64,000 nt of DNA from Flammeovirgaceae bacterium UBA6059 (GCA_002435755.1 DIYH01000023.1:1-64000); one strand, 5' to 3'; counted from the first letter of the stretch, positions 1 to 9,914 are shown. The notes: generated by a model from the sequence alone, not told the origin. Program-made: numbers and translations.

Positions 1-57
1 GACACACTTTATGTAACAGTCTCATAGTGATCTTATATGCTTCTTAAATTGATTTAG

Positions 58-816
58 TCATGTTCTATATGCCCCAATTTTTAGAAATCTAATAATAAAA
101 ATCAGGTGTTGCCAAAGCACTACAATGGGGTTGAAGTGATTCATAAGGATCATGAATCGCTCTTTCCAACAGATCCTCAATTGAGTATCAGATATTCCAC
201 CCTTTAAATATATCGAAATAGGTTTTTCAGTAAGATGAACGGTCTTTGCTTTATCCATTACATTCAGCATCCATTCTATGTCAGCGCTGCATTGATATTT
301 CAGATCGTAATTTGATGTCAGCTTGCGTTTTGGAACAAAAGATTGATGGCTTACTACTTGCCCATTGAGAAAATCCTTTTTCAATAATCTTAAGGGTAAT
401 TTTCTACTTGTGAGTTCTGTTCTAGTACCTAACTCTTTTCTTTGGGAGTCAATAATGATCGTTTCACCGTAGATAAGATCTGGTTTTGTTCTTATTAAAA
501 ATATTTCATCTAGAGTAGAAGTGCGCGCCAATTCATCTCCGGCATTCAGGAATAGAACATATTCACCTTTTGCTAAAGCAAGTGCTTTGTTCATAGCATC
601 ATATATTCCCTGGTCGGGTTCGGAAACAACAGTAATTTTATGATTTGCTAGAAAAGTATTAATAATACCCAACGTGCCATCTGATGAATTGCCATCAATG
701 ATTATATACTCATATTTTTTAAATGTCTGATTTATTACGCTTTGGATGGTGCGTTTAATTGTTTCCTTGGCATTGTAGCATACTGTAATTACAGAAATCA
801 AATTGTTTTCTCTCAT
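58..816 (-). CDS. Family 2 glycosyltransferase (surface polysaccharide)
   Basis: This 252-residue protein is a GT-A fold glycosyltransferase of family GT2. The N-terminal nucleotide-sugar binding region is clear: ISVITVCYNA at the start, then DGNSSDGT near residue 42, and a DxD-like NAGDE near residue 92. It most resembles WcaE-like enzymes that add a sugar during colanic-acid-type exopolysaccharide or O-antigen synthesis at the inner face of the membrane. The ATG at 816 fits the expected N-terminus and no better upstream start exists. It is the last visible gene of a minus-strand series with the next glycosyltransferase, methyltransferase and flippase. Donor and acceptor sugars cannot be read from sequence. 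Confidence 0.85.
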   Translation of the reverse strand: MRENNLISVITVCYNAKETIKRTIQSVINQTFKKYEYIIIDGNSSDGTLGIINTFLANHKITVVSEPDQGIYDAMNKALALAKGEYVLFLNAGDELARTSTLDEIFLIRTKPDLIYGETIIIDSQRKELGTRTELTSRKLPLRLLKKDFLNGQVVSHQSFVPKRKLTSNYDLKYQCSADIEWMLNVMDKAKTVHLTEKPISIYLKGGISDTQLRICWKERFMILMNHFNPIVVLWQHLIFIIRFLKIGAYRT

Positions 817-891
817 TTAGGGCTAATTCAGATTTATGACAGCAACCTCCTTAATTTGAATAGCTCATGGACAAAATAGCTACAACCTAGT

Positions 892-1902
892 CTATGCAGG
901 ATTTTTTAAGTATTGGTTTAATTCAGAACGGTACAATTTTAATTTTTTATATAGTTCGTATTGACCTATTAAACTGTTTATATGGATACGATTAACATAG
1001 TACTTATAGTAATGCTTTGAAGTCTTTGGCAACAAATAAGAACTAATACTTCTAATCAAATGGACACAACAATAACTCAATGCTTTTAATAGAAGTAGTA
1101 ATGGTCTCACCTTATTTCTTTTTAATAATTCGTGGTAGGCCAAGTGAACTGGATAAATGGTTTTGTGACCATGGAATAGTCTTAATAAGTACGAATCATT
1201 CAATCTCGACGGGTGAATTATATGATCAAATTTCAACTGTTTATCATAATAAGCCTTACATCCCCTCAACATCATTCTACATTCGATTTCAATGTCACCA
1301 CCTGAAGAAATTGTAGTAGTACCTGCTCGATCACTAAGTAGCATCGGTAAATCTTGATAGCATTTTTGAGCTACGTCAGTTCTTAATGACAAACATGCTC
1401 CCCTCATCATTTCAGAAGGTTTGCGAGGTTCAAATACTCCTTCATCTTCCCGCTGTTCACCATCACCCAGCTTGAAGTCCCTTCCCCACCATAAGGGAAG
1501 CGAGGCATCCCCGGTATCAGCAATAGCCCCACCTCCTATCACACCAACTTCAGGGTGGTCTTTGAATAGTTCTACAATTCTTGCGATCCAATTTGTGCCA
1601 ATGAGTAAATTGTCGTCATCGACCATTATACAAAACGGTAATTTGGCCTCTGAAATGGCACGTTCCCGAGCGTAATTAAGTCCCTGCCTATGTTCGAGTA
1701 TGACTTGAAAGGGAACTTGGGAGTTCTTTTTCAAATATTCATTAGCTATAGAATAAGTATTGTCGGTGGAATTGTTGTCAATAACAATAATCTCAGAGAG
1801 ATGGGACCTCTCTTGCCTGCATATTTTAGAGAGTGTCTTTTCAACAATGTGTTCACTATTATAGCAGAACACTAAAAAAGAGAGACCATGATTATTCTTC
1901 AT
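892..1902 (-). CDS. Family 2 glycosyltransferase
   Basis: The 336-residue protein is a second GT2 glycosyltransferase. It begins with LSFLVFCYNSE, carries DNNSTDNT (about residues 42-49) and a metal-binding DDDN motif near residue 95, and has a GGGAIADTG loop and a WWGRDF segment typical of Bacteroidota GT2 enzymes. The C-terminal 100 residues are basic and partly hydrophobic, consistent with peripheral membrane attachment. It lies 75 bp upstream of the previous glycosyltransferase on the same strand, so both probably act on one surface glycan. The sugar specificity is unknown. Confidence 0.85.
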   Translation of the reverse strand: MKNNHGLSFLVFCYNSEHIVEKTLSKICRQERSHLSEIIVIDNNSTDNTYSIANEYLKKNSQVPFQVILEHRQGLNYARERAISEAKLPFCIMVDDDNLLIGTNWIARIVELFKDHPEVGVIGGGAIADTGDASLPLWWGRDFKLGDGEQREDEGVFEPRKPSEMMRGACLSLRTDVAQKCYQDLPMLLSDRAGTTTISSGGDIEIECRMMLRGCKAYYDKQLKFDHIIHPSRLNDSYLLRLFHGHKTIYPVHLAYHELLKRNKVRPLLLLLKALSYCCVHLIRSISSYLLPKTSKHYYKYYVNRIHINSLIGQYELYKKLKLYRSELNQYLKNPA

Positions 1903-2202
1903 TATAAATTGTGTTGAGCCTGTGAGTGTTAAGGCCGGTTAAGCTGTGATTGACATATGCAAAGGTAAATGATGACTGAATCAGAAGTGATTCGAATTGC
2001 TCAGAAAATTTGACTGGGAAGCTGCTTTACAAGTATCAATAGTCCCAATTTTAGACAGGAACATTGAATACTAATTTGTTCATTAAGGCTATCCTTTTTT
2101 TCTGGGAAGACTACAGATTAACAGTGTTTGGTATTAACCATTGACTTTCAATAATTAATATAAATCACTGGCCTCAAGCCCAATTTCATTAAAAGAAACA
2201 AA
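1903..2202. other. Intergenic region, nothing recognised
   Basis: About 300 bp separate the methyltransferase from the glycosyltransferase that follows it on the minus strand. No reading frame longer than a few dozen codons, no RNA gene and no convincing hairpin is visible. It probably holds the leader or promoter of the downstream glycosyltransferase pair. Confidence 0.4.
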
Positions 2203-3012
2203 CTATAAAAAGGGTTCCCAACTCGTGCCCATTCTAGTTGAGCTCAACCTATTCAGTTCGACTTTACGTTTTTCGATTACACTACAATATGGATAATGGT
2301 GTATTGATTTTATTACCTTTTGAATATGATTACAAAGTACTTTAGTGCCCTTAATACTTGTAGTTGCATTGAAATTATTAAAATCTGAATGTATCCCTGA
2401 AAAATAGTTAACAACTTGATTAGTCTTACCATGGATATCTTCAATGATGTATACTCCATCTGGGTGTAATGCAGGGAAGAGGGATTCAAATGAAACAATC
2501 TGCTGGCTCGCAGTGTGCCCACCGTCATCTATGATTATGTCAATTTGTCCTAATTCAGGGATTATTCTATTCCAGAAGGAAGGGTCCTCTTGATCTCCTA
2601 TATAAACAAAAATATTCCGGCTTTCATTGGCGTATTTCTTACAATCCTCTTCAATATCTATACCTATTATTCTGCAGTCACCCCCAAAATAATCCTTCCA
2701 CATTCCTAAACTACCACCACTGTAGATGCCAATTTCTAGTATAGTGCAATTGCTCTTATAATACTTATGCAAATGAGAATTGTAAATGTCAAAATAATGC
2801 TCCCATTTCCAAATTCCTGGACCACTTATATTGTTCTTAAAATATGTCAGTAATTTGTTTTCGGATTCAGGTTTTGATTGTTCTTGTGGCATATGATAGA
2901 TACCTCTATTAAGATAACTTGAAGACCGATTGTAGAAAATGTACCCTCTCAAATAATTTAAGAATAGTCTGATATGCGTTCTTACAGCTTTAAAAGATTT
3001 ACTTGAAGTCAT
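2203..3012 (-). CDS. Class I SAM-dependent methyltransferase
   Basis: This 269-residue protein has a Rossmann-like SAM methyltransferase core. Motif I is EIGIYSGGSLGMW (around residues 95-107), followed by an acidic IGIDIEED segment after strand beta-2 and an IDDGGH motif near residue 158. The IDDGGH motif resembles the Mg-dependent sugar O-methyltransferases of the MycE/Methyltransf_24 type. In this cluster it likely methylates a sugar of the surface glycan. The first 60 residues are basic and poorly conserved in appearance. The ATG at 3012 was chosen because it is the only in-frame ATG before the domain. The substrate is inferred from neighbours only. Confidence 0.75.
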   Translation of the reverse strand: MTSSKSFKAVRTHIRLFLNYLRGYIFYNRSSSYLNRGIYHMPQEQSKPESENKLLTYFKNNISGPGIWKWEHYFDIYNSHLHKYYKSNCTILEIGIYSGGSLGMWKDYFGGDCRIIGIDIEEDCKKYANESRNIFVYIGDQEDPSFWNRIIPELGQIDIIIDDGGHTASQQIVSFESLFPALHPDGVYIIEDIHGKTNQVVNYFSGIHSDFNNFNATTSIKGTKVLCNHIQKVIKSIHHYPYCSVIEKRKVELNRLSSTRMGTSWEPFL

Positions 3013-3100
3013 TCGTCTGAATTATGTTTTGCTATTAGTCAATAATCATTTTAAAATAAGCCCGTATCGAAAGTATATACTAGTTAATGAACTCAACAGA

Positions 3101-4591
3101 TTAGTCGGACTTCAACTTTAAGGCATTTATCATGTCAATAATCATTTTATTGAATAGTGATGATATGTCAAGTATATATATTACAACTATAAATACTCCA
3201 CAATAGATTAATGACCTGAATATGGAATCCGCATAAATATTCTCTAGCTTAGGAATATGAAGGGCGAGACAAACTACTATTAGGATGACTATTGAGCCCT
3301 TAATTGTGTTTAACGTGAATGGGATAAGGTTAAATCGAACTCGAATAAACAGGTACTTCGATAAGTTAAAAAAAAGGTAAGAAATCATCGTTGAAAGTGC
3401 CGCTCCAACGATTCCGTAAATTGGAATCAACATATAATTTAGAATTATAGAAAGAATAGAGAGTAATAGCATTATATATAAGTTGAACTTGTAGTGTCTA
3501 GAGTAGGCTATAATTTCACTATTAGTACTAAATACCATATCCATTAGTTTAACAAGTCCTATAATCATAAATATCCACCACCCGCCTAAGAATGATTGAC
3601 CGTTAGGCATTAACAAATAGATGTTCTCAAGGTTGATCAGGATCAGACCATAAATGAACGATCCTAGTATCAATTGATTGATTGAGGCATTTTGATAAAT
3701 ATCTTTGAGACTTTGCATATTATCTTCTGCTATGGCATCAGATATAAGTGTTGATGAAATTTGAGATATAAAGCGATTTGGTATTTCTACAGCCACTGAT
3801 ATAAATATTGCTGTTGTATAAATCCCGTTGGCATTTAGTCCAAGATATTTCGAAATCATTACTTGATCAATCTGTAGCATGAGTATATAGCCTAGGCCAG
3901 TTAATATGCCTACCGAACTATATCTGTATAAGTTGGATAACAGGTTGATATCAGTAAAAAATGTGAAGTCAAGCTTTAGAGGACGCTTATGTCTTATGTA
4001 CACTCCGAGTAATACTAGTAGTATTAAATATATTATGCTAATGCTATGAATGTACTCATTGAGCTCAATTAACCCCATCCCAAAGAAGAGTATGACAATC
4101 ATATGTAAAACCTTATAGCATAGGTCACGAATTATGCTTGGTATGATGATCTCTTTTTGTGTTCGCACGACAAATTCAAGTAAATTGAATATTGCCATTT
4201 GTAGGACTAGCATTGTTATTAGTACTAAGTATTGGCCTAGCTGAGGTGATTTTTCTTCGAAAAAATCGAAGAAACTGTCTTCGAATAACAACAATGAAAA
4301 TGCTAACGTAGTGTAAGCAATTAGTATAGTGACAACTGCAAATGTGAAGAGTTGATTTAGGATTCTCTGAGTTGAACCTAGAATTGAGTAATATCTTATA
4401 ATAGTTCCGCCAGTACCGAAACTTGAGAATGTCGTTAATAGCAAGGCAATGCTTGTGACCGCACGGACTAAACCGATTTCACCGGGTTCCATAAAAAGCG
4501 GCATTAGTATCACGGCGTTGATGTATCCGATACCAACACCAATGTAGGCACTCACCGAACTCCAAAAACTCTGCCTTATGACGATCCCCAC
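3101..4591 (-). CDS. Wzx-like polysaccharide flippase (MOP superfamily)
   Basis: A 496-residue, strongly hydrophobic protein with 12-14 predicted membrane helices. It matches the length and hydropathy of polysaccharide biosynthesis proteins of the MATE/MOP superfamily (Wzx, RfbX), which flip undecaprenyl-linked glycan repeat units across the inner membrane. The N-terminal signature (SVSAYIGVGIGYIN, PLFMEPGEIGL) fits the Bacteroidota branch. Translation probably starts at a GTG, with a GGTG-rich sequence upstream. Seven bases separate it from the aminotransferase stop, so the two may be cotranscribed, although the aminotransferase may serve a different pathway. Confidence 0.85.
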   Translation of the reverse strand: MGIVIRQSFWSSVSAYIGVGIGYINAVILMPLFMEPGEIGLVRAVTSIALLLTTFSSFGTGGTIIRYYSILGSTQRILNQLFTFAVVTILIAYTTLAFSLLLFEDSFFDFFEEKSPQLGQYLVLITMLVLQMAIFNLLEFVVRTQKEIIIPSIIRDLCYKVLHMIVILFFGMGLIELNEYIHSISIIYLILLVLLGVYIRHKRPLKLDFTFFTDINLLSNLYRYSSVGILTGLGYILMLQIDQVMISKYLGLNANGIYTTAIFISVAVEIPNRFISQISSTLISDAIAEDNMQSLKDIYQNASINQLILGSFIYGLILINLENIYLLMPNGQSFLGGWWIFMIIGLVKLMDMVFSTNSEIIAYSRHYKFNLYIMLLLSILSIILNYMLIPIYGIVGAALSTMISYLFFNLSKYLFIRVRFNLIPFTLNTIKGSIVILIVVCLALHIPKLENIYADSIFRSLIYCGVFIVVIYILDISSLFNKMIIDMINALKLKSD

Positions 4592-4598
4592 CTAAGTC

Positions 4599-5723
4599 TC
4601 AATTTGGGTGCGAATATCCTGAAATTGCTTCCGTTAACCTATCTACATCCTTGAAATCGTTGTAGAAATGCAGAGAGAGCCTGATGTAGTTTTCACGATA
4701 GGTTGCGATAATTTGATCACAGTTTAGTCGATCATAAATGCTCTTTTCTAATCGAACAGTCATTATTCCAGACCTATTCCGACTTAAACGTGGTGCGATG
4801 GGTGATAACCCAATGCTCGATAGTCGATCTTCCAGATATGTGGTGAGGCTGTTAATCCGTTCATTGATTTGAGCAATTCCTATAGCCTCAATCTTTTGTA
4901 GAGCCTTACTAAAAGTGAGGATGTTGCTATATTTCGGGTGCCCCAATTCATAGCTTGATGCTCCCACCTTCCAATTGGCACGTATGGAAGGGTCCTGACC
5001 AAAATCGGTCAAACTACTCCAACCCATGGCCTTTTGCCGAACTTGGTCCTTTATCTCATTAGAAACGTAGAGAATACAGTTACCATATCCTCCAGTCAAC
5101 CACTTAAAAGTACTGGCCATGAGTATATCAATGTCACATGCTTTTACATCTAATGGTATTGCACCGAGACCTTGAGTACAATCAACAATGAATAGTGCTC
5201 TATGAGCTTTACACATCTTTCCGAGTGTTACTAAGTCTGTTGTGATGCCCGAGTTGTAATGGACCCAACTGACTGTAACTATTTTGGTACCATCATTCAG
5301 TGCTTTTTCAAAATCTGCTAAATTGAATGTTTGATCTTGTGCTCTTTCAATCCATGTTACATCATAACCATGGCTTATCCAAGGCAGAACTACAGACGGA
5401 AATTCATCTCTTAGAAGTGCTATTCTCGTTTTATTTTCTAAAGCTTGGGCTGTCAAGCTCATAGTAATGGAGACATCAGGAGTAAAGGCTATTTCTGACT
5501 CACTGGCACCAACCATTTTCGCTACTGCTGACCTGGTCATTTCTATTTCAGACAACCATGCTGACCTGTTCAAAGTGGCATTGCTCAACTGATCATTAGC
5601 AAAAGCTCGCATTGCATCGGCAGTGCTTTTAGCAATAGCTCCTGAGCTGGCGGTATTGAAGTAGGTACACTTATCTAATACCGGATAATCTGACCGAATC
5701 GACTCCCAATTAATCTCTTCCAT
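4599..5723 (-). CDS. Class V aminotransferase (PLP enzyme)
   Basis: This is a fold-type I PLP enzyme of the class V aminotransferase / cysteine-desulfurase-like superfamily, about 374 residues. Visible landmarks are the N-terminal YFNTASSGAI segment, the cofactor-binding VDCTQGLGAIPLDV stretch near residue 185, and the likely Schiff-base lysine in STFKWLTGGYG near residue 210. An ATG at 5723 overlaps the stop of the upstream transporter gene as TAATG and is preferred over a TTG/GTG start 12 bases earlier. There is no cysteine-desulfurase catalytic loop that I can recognise, so the substrate is open: an amino-sugar, kynureninase-like or isopenicillin-epimerase-like role are all possible. Confidence 0.75.
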   Translation of the reverse strand: MEEINWESIRSDYPVLDKCTYFNTASSGAIAKSTADAMRAFANDQLSNATLNRSAWLSEIEMTRSAVAKMVGASESEIAFTPDVSITMSLTAQALENKTRIALLRDEFPSVVLPWISHGYDVTWIERAQDQTFNLADFEKALNDGTKIVTVSWVHYNSGITTDLVTLGKMCKAHRALFIVDCTQGLGAIPLDVKACDIDILMASTFKWLTGGYGNCILYVSNEIKDQVRQKAMGWSSLTDFGQDPSIRANWKVGASSYELGHPKYSNILTFSKALQKIEAIGIAQINERINSLTTYLEDRLSSIGLSPIAPRLSRNRSGIMTVRLEKSIYDRLNCDQIIATYRENYIRLSLHFYNDFKDVDRLTEAISGYSHPN

Positions 5724-6475
5724 TAGAAAAACCAAAGTTTAATAGCCATAGCCGATACAGTGATGATCAGAATCAAACGTATCCATTTATCTTCTTTGTC
5801 AGCCGACCATCTACTTGCGATCCAGCCGCCTGTAGAGTTGCCTACTGCAAGTGTAAGTCCATAGGTCCAATTGATCATGTCTTGATAGATGAAAACTGTT
5901 AGCGCTGAGAGTGTATAAACGAGTACAACGAACACCTTGATACTGTTGGTCTTGGCCAAAGAAAGGGCATTGACATTGGTGAGAGCAGCGATAATAATAA
6001 AACCGACCCCTGCTTGGATGAACCCACCATAGATACCAATAAAGAAAAAGGCTATGGCTCCAATGATCTGGTCTTTTGTCTCGAGCTTCTCTGTTTGCCC
6101 CGTCTTGTAACCTGGTCTGAAAACGGTAAGTAGCAGAACCACAATCATGATTACCGCCATTATTCGATTGAAAAGCTCACCTTTGATGTCCATTGCAAAC
6201 TGAGCCCCTATAATGGCACCAATAATGGCCGTACCTGAAAGCCAGAAAGCGTACGGGAAAGCTGATACCCCCTTAGATCTAAAGCCCGCAACAGAGAACA
6301 GATTCTGAGAAAATATTGCAACACGGTTCGTAGCGTTTGCCACATTAGAAGGCAGTCCCATGAAGATCATGATAGGTAGAGTGAGTAAGGATCCTCCACC
6401 CGCAACTGTATTGATGAATCCAGCAAATACGCCAGCGATCATCAGAATGATTATGCTAATCGGGTCTAGCTCCAA
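5723..6475 (-). CDS. TSUP (TauE/SafE) family membrane transporter
   Basis: The 250-residue protein has about eight hydrophobic helices and the family hallmark near its start, GFINTVAGGGSLLTLP, with the second-half repeat GGFIQAGVGFIII. These place it in the TSUP (sulfite/organosulfonate exporter TauE/SafE) family. The family moves small sulfur-containing or organic anions across the inner membrane; the substrate here is unknown. The start is a TTG with a GAGGTG sequence eight bases upstream; no in-frame ATG precedes the first helix. It overlaps the aminotransferase by one base and follows folK by 28 bp, so folK, this gene and the aminotransferase look like one operon. Confidence 0.85.
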   Translation of the reverse strand: MELDPISIIILMIAGVFAGFINTVAGGGSLLTLPIMIFMGLPSNVANATNRVAIFSQNLFSVAGFRSKGVSAFPYAFWLSGTAIIGAIIGAQFAMDIKGELFNRIMAVIMIVVLLLTVFRPGYKTGQTEKLETKDQIIGAIAFFFIGIYGGFIQAGVGFIIIAALTNVNALSLAKTNSIKVFVVLVYTLSALTVFIYQDMINWTYGLTLAVGNSTGGWIASRWSADKEDKWIRLILIITVSAMAIKLWFF

Positions 6476-6503
6476 AACACACCTCGTATTACGATTCCAG
6501 TAT

Positions 6504-7016
6504 TCAATGTTTATTCTTATCAGCAGTTATTTGGGATGAATAGGACAGTACCTCAAGTTCATCAGGACAAATATCCAATAAATGCTCATTAGTTAGTCCG
6601 AGCACGGGATGTGAAAACTTTGGCGCAATCTCAGCAAGGGGAACGAGAGTAAATCTTCGAAGAGCAATACCTGCATGTGGAATAATCAACCCTTCACTAT
6701 TGTAAATTTCATTGTCATAATACAATATGTCGATATCAATAGTCCTGGGGCCCCAGAGTTCAAAGCGCTCCCTACCGAGTAGGCGCTCTACCGCCTGACA
6801 ATGAGCTAACAGATCCACAGGTCCCATATTGGTATGACACTGGATCACCTGATTTAGAAACGGAGATTGGTCTGTCTTACCCCATGCAGCTGTTTCATAA
6901 ACTTGTGAGCATAAGCTTACCTCAAGATTAGGATGAGAGATAGCACTTGTGGCTTTCGCGAGCTGTTTACTTCGATCACCAATGTTCGAGCCTAGCAGCA
7001 AGTATATTTCTTTCAT
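6504..7016 (-). CDS. folK: 2-amino-4-hydroxy-6-hydroxymethyldihydropteridine diphosphokinase
   Basis: HPPK transfers pyrophosphate from ATP to 6-hydroxymethyl-7,8-dihydropterin in cytosolic folate synthesis. The protein has the N-terminal LLLGSNIGDR motif and the family signature WGPRTIDIDILYYD near residues 91-104, with both metal-binding aspartates present. Length (about 170 residues) is normal. An ATG at 7016 is preferred; a TTG three codons upstream (7025) is in frame and cannot be excluded. It is divergent from sppA across a short shared promoter region. Confidence 0.93.
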   Translation of the reverse strand: MKEIYLLLGSNIGDRSKQLAKATSAISHPNLEVSLCSQVYETAAWGKTDQSPFLNQVIQCHTNMGPVDLLAHCQAVERLLGRERFELWGPRTIDIDILYYDNEIYNSEGLIIPHAGIALRRFTLVPLAEIAPKFSHPVLGLTNEHLLDICPDELEVLSYSSQITADKNKH

Positions 7017-7056
7017 CCTTTTCAATTGAAAAGAAACCTCATTGAGGTATCTTCTT

Positions 7057-7064
7057 TAGTTTTG
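7057..7064 (+). promoter_or_regulatory. Candidate -7 promoter element for sppA
   Basis: TAGTTTTG fits the Bacteroidota housekeeping consensus TAnnTTTG and lies 22 bp before the sppA ATG. No well-spaced TTG (-33) element is evident, so the call rests on the -7 match and position. Confidence 0.4.
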
Positions 7065-7086
7065 CCCCCTCGCAAATGTAGATAAT

Positions 7087-8838
7087 ATGGCTTTTCTAAG
7101 AATCGTATTGGGTACAGTCGTTGGCTTACTGATTTTCTTCTTTATTGCAACGATCATGCTACTCGGAGCGATTGGCGCAGCTTCCACAGGTGAGGCACCC
7201 AATGTGAGAGATAGATCCGTACTCTACCTCAACCTATCAGGCCCTGTTACCGAGCGAGTTGCCGATGATCCTCTTCAAGAGTTGTTTCCAGAGAGCGGAC
7301 CTCTACCTATCGCTTTGCTACCGCTAATTGATGCGATCAAGCAGGCAAAAGATGATAGCCGAATAGAAGGTATTTATATGGAGCATGGTTTTATCCAGGC
7401 GGGGTTTGCGAGCCTTCAGGAAATCCGGGATGCGGTTCTTGATTTCAAACGGAGCGGCAAGTTTGTCTACAGTTATGGAGAGTATCTAAGCGAGGCTGAT
7501 TATTACCTAGCTTCAGCTGCAGATCAACTTTACCTCAATCCGGAGGGGTCTGTTGAGTTCAACGGACTCTCTGTAGGAGTTTCCTTCTTTCAGGGTACAT
7601 TCGAGAAGCTTGGCATAGAACCGCAGATATTCAGAGTAGGAGAATTCAAAAGTGCAGTTGAGCCTTTTATAAGAAAGGACCTGAGTGAAGCGAACAGGCT
7701 ACAGATCAATTCTTTTATAAATTCCATCCATGATCATAACCTTAAGTCGATAGCCCAAAGCTCTGACCTTGAGCTTGATGAGCTTAAGCTAATCTCAGAC
7801 TCAATGTTGGTACGCCTACCGGAAGATGCGGAAGCATATGGTCTTGTTAGCAAAATCGCTTATGAAGATGAGATTAAGGCTGAGATCAGGGAAGATTTAG
7901 GGATCGAAGAGGATAAAGACATTCGCTTTGTCCGTTCCAGGGACTATATCAAAGCACTCAAAACAGAAGTTGATGATTACTCATCCAACCGCATCGCTGT
8001 AATAGTAGCTCAAGGCAATATTGTAATGGGAGATGGTGGTGAAGAAGTCGGCGGTGAGAAGTTTGCAAGGGAGATACGTAAGGCTCGTGAAAACGACCGT
8101 GTCAAGGCTATTGTCTTGAGGGTAAACTCACCTGGAGGAAGCCTTACTGGTTCCGACATTATATGGAGGGAGATCATGTTGACCAAAGGGGTAAAACCTG
8201 TCATAGCGTCTATGTCCGACTTAGCTGCCTCAGGAGGTTATTTTATTGCTATGCCCTGTGATACTATCGTGGCACAACCCAATACCATCACAGGTTCTAT
8301 CGGCATTTTTGGTATGTTGTTCAACTTCGAAGAGTTCCTAGAAGATAAGTTAGGTATCACCAATGATGTGGTAAGCACAGGGGAGTTCTCCGATATCTTC
8401 ACAGTGTCCCGGTCATTGACAGACTATGAAAAGAGTATTATCCAGGAAGGAGTGGAGCGGGGATATGAGACCTTCATCACTAAAGCAGCCGAAGGACGAG
8501 GTATGAGTGTAGAGCAACTAGAGCAGGTGGCTTCCGGTAGAGTCTGGACCGGAGAGCAAGCACTTGGAAACGGTCTTGTGGATGTGCTGGGAGATTTTGG
8601 CACTGCTGTTAACATAGCTGCTAAAGCGGCAGGTGTTGAAGATGACTATCGTCTAAGTTATTATCCGGCCATGGAGAATTTTTTAGATCAATTCCTGAAT
8701 AAGGCAGCTGGTGAAGTCGATGCATATTATCTTAAACAGCACTTTGGGACTATGGCCCCTTATATTGAATCAATAAATAAACTAAAGACACTGCGAGGTA
8801 TTCAGGCGAGGTTACCTTATGACCTGACAGTACAATAG
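7087..8838 (+). CDS. sppA: Signal peptide peptidase SppA, 67K type
   Basis: SppA is an inner-membrane serine protease that degrades leftover signal peptides. The 583-residue length is that of the long, two-domain form. An N-terminal membrane helix (residues 4-30) is followed by two ClpP-like S49 domains. The Ser/Lys dyad is visible: Lys188 in GEFKSAVEPF in the first half, and Ser382 in AASGGYF in the second, with NSPGGSLTGSD between. Seven bases separate its stop from bioB, so the two are probably cotranscribed despite unrelated functions. Confidence 0.93.
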   Translation: MAFLRIVLGTVVGLLIFFFIATIMLLGAIGAASTGEAPNVRDRSVLYLNLSGPVTERVADDPLQELFPESGPLPIALLPLIDAIKQAKDDSRIEGIYMEHGFIQAGFASLQEIRDAVLDFKRSGKFVYSYGEYLSEADYYLASAADQLYLNPEGSVEFNGLSVGVSFFQGTFEKLGIEPQIFRVGEFKSAVEPFIRKDLSEANRLQINSFINSIHDHNLKSIAQSSDLELDELKLISDSMLVRLPEDAEAYGLVSKIAYEDEIKAEIREDLGIEEDKDIRFVRSRDYIKALKTEVDDYSSNRIAVIVAQGNIVMGDGGEEVGGEKFAREIRKARENDRVKAIVLRVNSPGGSLTGSDIIWREIMLTKGVKPVIASMSDLAASGGYFIAMPCDTIVAQPNTITGSIGIFGMLFNFEEFLEDKLGITNDVVSTGEFSDIFTVSRSLTDYEKSIIQEGVERGYETFITKAAEGRGMSVEQLEQVASGRVWTGEQALGNGLVDVLGDFGTAVNIAAKAAGVEDDYRLSYYPAMENFLDQFLNKAAGEVDAYYLKQHFGTMAPYIESINKLKTLRGIQARLPYDLTVQ

Positions 8839-8845
8839 ACTACTT

Positions 8846-9820
8846 ATGAGAAACGACTGGACGCGAGAGGAAATATCTAAAATATATCATAGTCCACTGA
8901 TGGACCTCATCTATAGAGGAGCCACGGTGCATAGAGAGTATCATGACCCTTCTGAGGTGCAGGTTTGCACTCTTTTATCAATCAAGACCGGTGGTTGCCC
9001 TGAAGACTGTGCCTATTGTCCTCAGGCCGCCCGATATCAAACAGACGTAGATGTACATCGGCTACTGGATGTAGATGAAGTATTGGAAAAGGCCAGGAAT
9101 GCCAAAATCAATGGGTCTACGCGATTCTGTATGGGAGCTGCCTGGAGAGAGGTTAGGGACAATCGAGATTTTGATAAGGTTGTAGATATGGTCAAGGGGG
9201 TATCCCAAATGGATATGGAGGTGTGCTGTACACTTGGTATGCTCACCGATCAGCAGGCAGAAAGACTAAAAGAAGCAGGCCTTTACGCCTATAATCATAA
9301 CCTTGATACCAGTGAGGAACACTATGGTGAGATCATCAGCACACGTACATACGATGATCGGTTAAACACCCTAGAGAATGTGCGCAATGCGGATATATCC
9401 GTTTGCTCTGGTGGTATTATAGGAATGGGTGAGTCAGATGAGGATCGTATAGGTATGCTACACACATTAGCTACATTACCTAAACATCCTGAATCCGTAC
9501 CCGTAAATGCCCTAGTGCCTGTAGAAGGCACGCCGCTCGAGGAGCAGCCCAGAGTATCAGTGTGGGAGATGGTGCGTATGATTGCTACCGCAAGGATCAT
9601 CATGCCAAAGGCAATGGTGAGATTGTCTGCGGGACGTGTGATGATGAGTCAGGAAGAGCAGGCCATGTGCTTCTTAGCAGGTGCTAATTCGATTTTCGCA
9701 GGTGATAAACTGCTGACCACCCCCAATCCAGAGGTGAACGAAGATGAGCAGCTATTCCAAACTTTGAACCTGAAGCCACGTCAGTCTTATAAGGATCAAA
9801 AGCAGCCTATTGAGGCTTAG
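8846..9820 (+). CDS. bioB: Biotin synthase
   Basis: BioB is a radical-SAM enzyme that inserts sulfur into dethiobiotin to form biotin. The radical-SAM cluster motif CPEDCAYC gives Cys51, Cys55 and Cys58, preceded by a TGG loop. Further BioB motifs are YNHNLDTS, GGIIGMGES, NALVPVEGTPLE and the RLSAGR segment carrying the Arg ligand of the auxiliary cluster. The 324-residue length is normal. No other biotin genes are adjacent. Confidence 0.96.
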   Translation: MRNDWTREEISKIYHSPLMDLIYRGATVHREYHDPSEVQVCTLLSIKTGGCPEDCAYCPQAARYQTDVDVHRLLDVDEVLEKARNAKINGSTRFCMGAAWREVRDNRDFDKVVDMVKGVSQMDMEVCCTLGMLTDQQAERLKEAGLYAYNHNLDTSEEHYGEIISTRTYDDRLNTLENVRNADISVCSGGIIGMGESDEDRIGMLHTLATLPKHPESVPVNALVPVEGTPLEEQPRVSVWEMVRMIATARIIMPKAMVRLSAGRVMMSQEEQAMCFLAGANSIFAGDKLLTTPNPEVNEDEQLFQTLNLKPRQSYKDQKQPIEA

Positions 9821-9892
9821 TAAGCTTGGACTGGTAGGACGACTTTTCTAAGTGGACAGTTGACATGAAGTTGTCCCACTTTCCTACAAACT

Positions 9893-9914
9893 ACAGTCGT
9901 CCGACGACTGTTTT
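9893..9914 (+). terminator. Terminator hairpin after bioB
   Basis: An 8-bp perfect stem (9893-9900 with 9904-9911) and a 3-base loop is followed by a short T-run. It lies between the convergent bioB and DUF2490 genes. A looser, larger inverted repeat (about 9834-9887) sits just upstream, so the whole 9830-9915 stretch is probably a bidirectional terminator. Confidence 0.6.
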